Shown in pieces: positions 60,331-64,000 of a DNA stretch of 64,000 nucleotides. Below the pieces are notes generated by a model. That model was not told where the DNA came from and did not search any database. It was given only the letters and a program-made list of their open reading frames with translations. How positions within the stretch are numbered: the stretch's first letter is position 1; each line of letters opens with the position of its first letter. Made by a program: the position numbers and the translations under genes. This stretch comes from Symbiodinium natans. Taxonomy: Eukaryota; Sar; Dinophyceae; Suessiales; Symbiodiniaceae. The stretch spans positions 55,001-119,000 of the forward strand of contig CAJNDS010002376.1 of the NCBI GenBank assembly GCA_905221605.1, given 5' to 3'.

Positions 60331-61854
60331 GTTTCAATCGCTCCGTGTCATCTCGCACAGGCACAAGGAGAACCCGGGCTTGGCTCTTGTTTCGGCTCGT
60401 AGACTGCACCCATGGCCACAGATGGGTTGCGACATTTCCTGCAGGAGGGTTGGCCTGCAAGAAGGCTTTCCAGGGAAATCTGCACAGCAGGGAGCTGAGA
60501 GGTCTGAGAGGGTACCACGCAGTGCCACGCAGCCCACCTCTGCTCATTCAAGTTGCTTCCTTGCAGAAGCCAGGCTGTGACGTTGGGTACGCCTCTCAAA
60601 GGCTTTTAAACTCCTCAGTTCTTTTCACGCGCAAGAAAAAGCCGAACCAGATTCTGGATCATCGCTTTGCCTGAGGGCGGAGATGAGCTGCACTGCAGAG
60701 TTCCCGAAGAACATCGCTCCTGTGTGCGAATGTGATCTGCCAATAAAGGACCGAAGCAACAAGTCAGTCCTGGACCTCACCTGGAGAAGTAGTTTTGCGA
60801 TGTTTTGCGTACCCTGTTCTCGCTGTGATGGTGCTACGAACAAGTGGCGTCTGATTTGTTTGTGGTGTGTTGTTGACAGACTCCGGCGGAAGCCCTGAAG
60901 AAATCACGAGGTCGAAGTAGAACAAGGAGTGAGGTTGAAGACCTGGCTAGGACATGATGTGCAAGCTGTGTGTGAAGTTGGCAAGTATGGGCAACTGCTG
61001 ACATGAGTAGACCCGGCTGTTGTGGGCATAGGCTATTTCTTCCATTTGGCGCCACGAACAGCACAGACAAGTCTGTGACCATGCGTGAGTGGCTTTCACA
61101 TTTCAAGCAAATTTTGCTTACAGCGATAGAAGTTTTGGGCACCGGTCATCCCCGACCTCGTTGCATTGTTCCATCGCGTTCTTTCGCACAAACCTTTTGC
61201 ATGTTGATGTTCTGTCCATGAAAGGCTAGAGACGGCGAAGGGTCGCAGGGTTCAGCTCCGGCTGCAGAGCTTGACTCTGACGGATGAAACATAATGAAAC
61301 CGAACCATGGACAAAGAGAGCAACTCACATCCAGAGAGCAAGTGCATGGTGGTATGTTTAGAACAATGGAAGGTCATGCATGGAAGCCTGAACAGTTGTT
61401 AATGTTGTTGTTGTCGAGTTGCTCCTGACGTGTATATGAACAGTGTATGTGTTGTTGGTATATATGCGAATATGTCAGTAGGACGCTGTGTTGCCATAGA
61501 GTCTGTTTCAAAGGATGCAAGCGCAACAAAAGGTTTTTGGCACGAACGAAGCAGATCTAGTTCATGAGGCCGGAACGTCCGAAGCGCCGTACTTTATCAT
61601 TCATGGTTGCAGTGGCGAAGGGCAGACTGTAGGGCTGTGGGGAATTTTACCTTGTGGCAGCGCTAAAGGCAAGCCGTATAAAAACATCGCGTGCAGCCGA
61701 AAGATGTGGTGGGATGTGGAAGGAGTCTGTGCACGTGATTGGTGCCGACGTGGCGGCGGCCTCATCGGTCCGACTTCGGGGTCATTAGTATGGAGGTATG
61801 GAGTACATATTTTTCATCACGCATGTGCAGGGGAAGGGTCATATTGAGATGAAG
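60331..61854. other. Spacer inside the array
   Basis: A plus frame at 60683-60898 holds FCVPCSRCDG and LICLWCVVDRL, a cysteine pattern that recalls the array but has no matching splice sites. Between 60.9 and 61.85 kb nothing is recognised. Confidence 0.35.
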
Positions 61855-62270
61855 GACCTGCAGTGCCTCTCCGCAGACAACGCCGGCTGCAACACGCCTG
61901 AGCCGCAGGGTGATGTGGACATCAAGCCGACCCTTTTTTCAAGCCCTTCCATTTGCGGTCACACTGTCACAGGCTCACCGATGCCTTCAAATGCCTGGCC
62001 AGCGTCGACGGGCGCCCCGACGCGACTCTTGTCGGCCGCAAGGCTCTGCCATGCCGGTTCCTTGAAGGACTTGCGTTTCAGTGTGTTTCAGTGTTCAGTC
62101 GTCAGGTGAAGGGTCAGCCATGCGTGTGGTGCCACGGAAGGCCAGAGCCATCTTTTCTGTGCCTGAGAGATTTTGAGATCTTCTGTGAGTTCGCGCAATG
62201 AGGAATTGCAACAGCGAGGGCCCACACTGCGAAGCTTATGATCTCCAGATGAACGGCACCCTGGAAAGCA
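61855..62270 (+). CDS. Cysteine-rich array unit 10 (B, S, E, F exons)
   Basis: B 61855-61901 reads DLQCLSADNAGCNTP. S 61973-62042 reads LTDAFKCLASVDGRPDATLV and ends GRK. E 62106-62140 reads VKGQPCVWCHG. F starts at 62203 and reads NCNSEGPHCEAYDLQMNG. Introns are 71, 63 and 62 bp, each starting GC and ending AG. Exon lengths for B (47), S (70) and E (35) equal those of unit 3 exactly, and joints keep phases 2, 0 and 2. Differences from unit 3 inside exons are largely at third codon positions, which supports translation. The unit belongs to the duplicated block described in the findings. Confidence 0.7.
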
Positions 62271-62325
62271 AGACCCGACTTGGCATGTGGTTCCACAATG
62301 TGCAGCCGCTCCGCGTCTTGCCGCT

Positions 62326-62405
62326 GAGGAGAGGGTTATGCGTTTACCACAAGTGTCTGGACTGCATGGAGAGGATCCAAAACTGCTCGCACAATTTTGC
62401 ATGCG
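62326..62405 (+). CDS. Array module H, copy 2
   Basis: The plus strand reads GLCVYHKCLDCMERIQNC, then SHNFAC. It corresponds in position and pattern to 51150-51220 after unit 3. It is likely an exon that follows F; borders are not fixed. Confidence 0.4.
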
Positions 62406-62569
62406 TGCTGGCCCATGTGCTGTCGGCTGAATTGTTTGCCGGGGCATCGCTGAGGCTTCGACACAGACCCCATTGTGGCTGAGTGTGAGGCCAGTGTTGG
62501 GGCTAGTGTTGGGGCTAGTGTTGGCTTTTTGAAGGACAGTCCCCGGGCCGTGATTGCTCTTCGCAGGGT

Positions 62570-62842
62570 GGTGCGGTCAAAGCACATCCTCATGTGCACT
62601 CGGCTGTTCTGGATCTTCCTGAACCGAAGATGGCCGCCTGGCAAACATGGGAGATCATTCTGCAGGAAGCCTTTGCAGAACTACTGGGGTGCCCGATCTG
62701 ATCCCAGGACAATCTGGGCTGCCTGACCGTGCAGGCAAGCAGATTTTGCCGTGTGTTGGTTTTGACACACGTGTCGTGCCTGCTCAGTCGCGGGGATGCA
62801 TGGCGATTACCGACAAGCTGGCCTGCCTCAGCCTTGCACTTG
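62570..62842 (+). CDS. Cysteine-rich array unit 11 (A and B exons, then lost)
   Basis: Module A (about 62573-62640) reads VKAHPHVHSAVLDLPEPKMA. Against unit 4 the codons differ mostly at third positions (GCG/GCA, GTC/GTT, CTC/CTG, GCG/GCC), with one S to D change, so the frame is translated. Exon B 62788-62842 reads GCMAITDKLACLSLAL with the same GT donor as unit 4. No S, E or F exon follows before the sequence changes character, so the unit is cut short or its next exons are far away. Confidence 0.55.
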
Positions 62843-63160
62843 GTGACCTCAGAGATCGCTTGACGTGCCGTTTTTTTCAGAAGTACGCGCCGCGGGCTTG
62901 TCGCACGAAACGTACACTGCATCAGCATGACAGTCCGCTACACACCGCATTGTTTACACTGCTCTGTACATTGCGCAGCAAGAAGACGCTATTCTTGCGG
63001 GTGCTCATTTGTTCTGGATGTCTTTTTCGTTCGGGGCGGTCCGATGAGTGAGCGAGTGACTGAGCTGGCCCGTGCCCGTAGCCAAACAACTCGGTATGCT
63101 TGTAACAACACCCTGCCCACTCTTAAGCCTTGCCAGGTTGAAAGAACATCATGCCTTGAA
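62843..63160. other. Right margin of the array
   Basis: Open plus frames continue here but carry no array motif. I see nothing else. Confidence 0.35.
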
Positions 63161-63660
63161 GAGGAACTGCTTCAAAACCAAATATGAATCCTTTGCTTCA
63201 ACATCCATATCCTTTTCCAGCCCGCAGTCTGCAAATCGTTGTCCATTTGGAAGGGGGATAGCGGGGCGCTCGCCAGTTGCAAAACGAAATGGAGGTTGGC
63301 ACTAAAACAGATCCGAAATTCGGGCTCTCATCCAACCGGAGTTGCACTATGGACGATGGAGGAAGTTTTGAGGTTTTCGTAGAACGTAGAGACAAGGGAG
63401 GTTTTGCATTTTCCTGTTCCTACCAAAACATGCAGGAACAGAGGAACCACGAAGAGCTGCTTCAAAACCCACTGTGGCTGTGGATCCTTGCCAAACCTAC
63501 CATACAAGCAAGAGATGAAATTTGCGTTTTCCTTGTGCAATAGGGAGGTTTGCCTAAAAACGTGGAAATGGAGGTTGGCCTACAGGAATGGTGTTTGTTC
63601 TCGCTACCGTTATAAACTAGATTTGGCATGATATATACTGATGAAGCATAGGCTTGGCGA
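63160..63660. repeat. Diverged tandem repeat, unit about 275-292 bp
   Basis: GAACTGCTTCAAAACC at about 63162 recurs as GAGCTGCTTCAAAACC at about 63454, and GAAATGGAGGTTGGC at about 63289 recurs at about 63565. Two diverged copies are visible. Confidence 0.65.
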
Positions 63661-64000
63661 GTCACAGATAGAGATTATTGAGTTACTTTACGACATCGAG
63701 AAAAAGGTTTGCCTATCAAAAGAGAGAGTGCGCGGAGCTTCCTAACTATACCATAGCATAGAGAAAGCAGTTGTTCCTTGTAACGTTTGGAGAAATTTGA
63801 GGCTTTCCCTGTACATATATGTATATCTATATTTCATTTAGTACATATAGCAATAGAGAAACTCTAGAGAATATACAGAAGTTTTCCTATTTCTTATTTC
63901 GGCACCCGGGCAAAAACCAGCACCCCACACTGGGCAAAAAACACACACCCCGCATCCCCGCCAAAAAGAGCCGCCCAGCCCCCCCTTTTTCCGCCGGCAG
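63661..64000. other. Window end, no gene seen
   Basis: The first 200 bases are AT-rich (TATATGTATATC near 63825). The last 100 are rich in C and A (CACCCGGGCAAAAACC, then CACTGGGCAAAAAACAC). No coding or structured feature is supported. Confidence 0.5.

Noticed and set aside
48970-62202. The array units as frameshifted pseudogenes
   Set aside because: The frame changes between modules coincide with matched donor and acceptor sites at the same place in every unit, so introns explain them better than random indels.

Overview
This window looks like nuclear DNA of a dinoflagellate, most likely of the Symbiodiniaceae or a related group; that is an inference. It rests on five observations: many short exons joined by 58-101 bp introns that start with GC more often than GT and end AG|G; a Ty1/copia element of the type common in dinoflagellates; abundant simple repeats; recognisable genes that all share one strand over the left half; and a 12-base match to the 3' end of the dinoflagellate spliced leader. 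There is no bacterial-style operon, rRNA, tRNA or CRISPR array. Because the genes are split, most long reading frames here are exons or accidents, and exon borders are approximate unless stated.

Left half (about 2.9-31 kb, minus strand): a glycosyltransferase-like gene (2.9-5.2 kb), a DUF3431 family gene (6.7-7.9 kb, possibly with exons up to 8.9 kb), a ZW10-like vesicle-tethering/kinetochore gene (12.7-17.35 kb), a stretch of unassigned minus-strand exon-like patches (17.4-25.5 kb), satellite DNA (25.6-29 kb) and a CCCH zinc-finger gene (29.7-30.9 kb).

Middle (31-46.5 kb): a foldback element at 33.1-33.4 kb, 2.3 kb of (TAG)n and (GGAGTCGTA)n repeats, a degraded plus-strand copia element (35.9-41.65 kb) with an intact 693-residue reverse transcriptase/RNase H frame and a domain that looks like a TET/JBP-type 2-oxoglutarate dioxygenase, then tandem repeats and an orphan RRM-like ORF1 on the minus strand (43.96-45.07 kb).

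Right half (46.5-63 kb, plus strand): the most unusual content. At least eight copies of a cysteine-rich unit lie in tandem, each spread over small exons that I call B, S, E and F. Splicing at shared GC-AG or GT-AG sites gives the same four-cysteine module, C-x2-C-x4-C-x6-8-C, in every complete copy. The key motif is K-G-Q-P-C-V-W-C-G-G. Six copies carry an intron between S and E at one exact position, and two copies lack it. I do not recognise the family. It could be one very long repeat protein or a tandem gene family. The repeats, the intron presence/absence pattern and an embedded segmental duplication are the main points for a second look.
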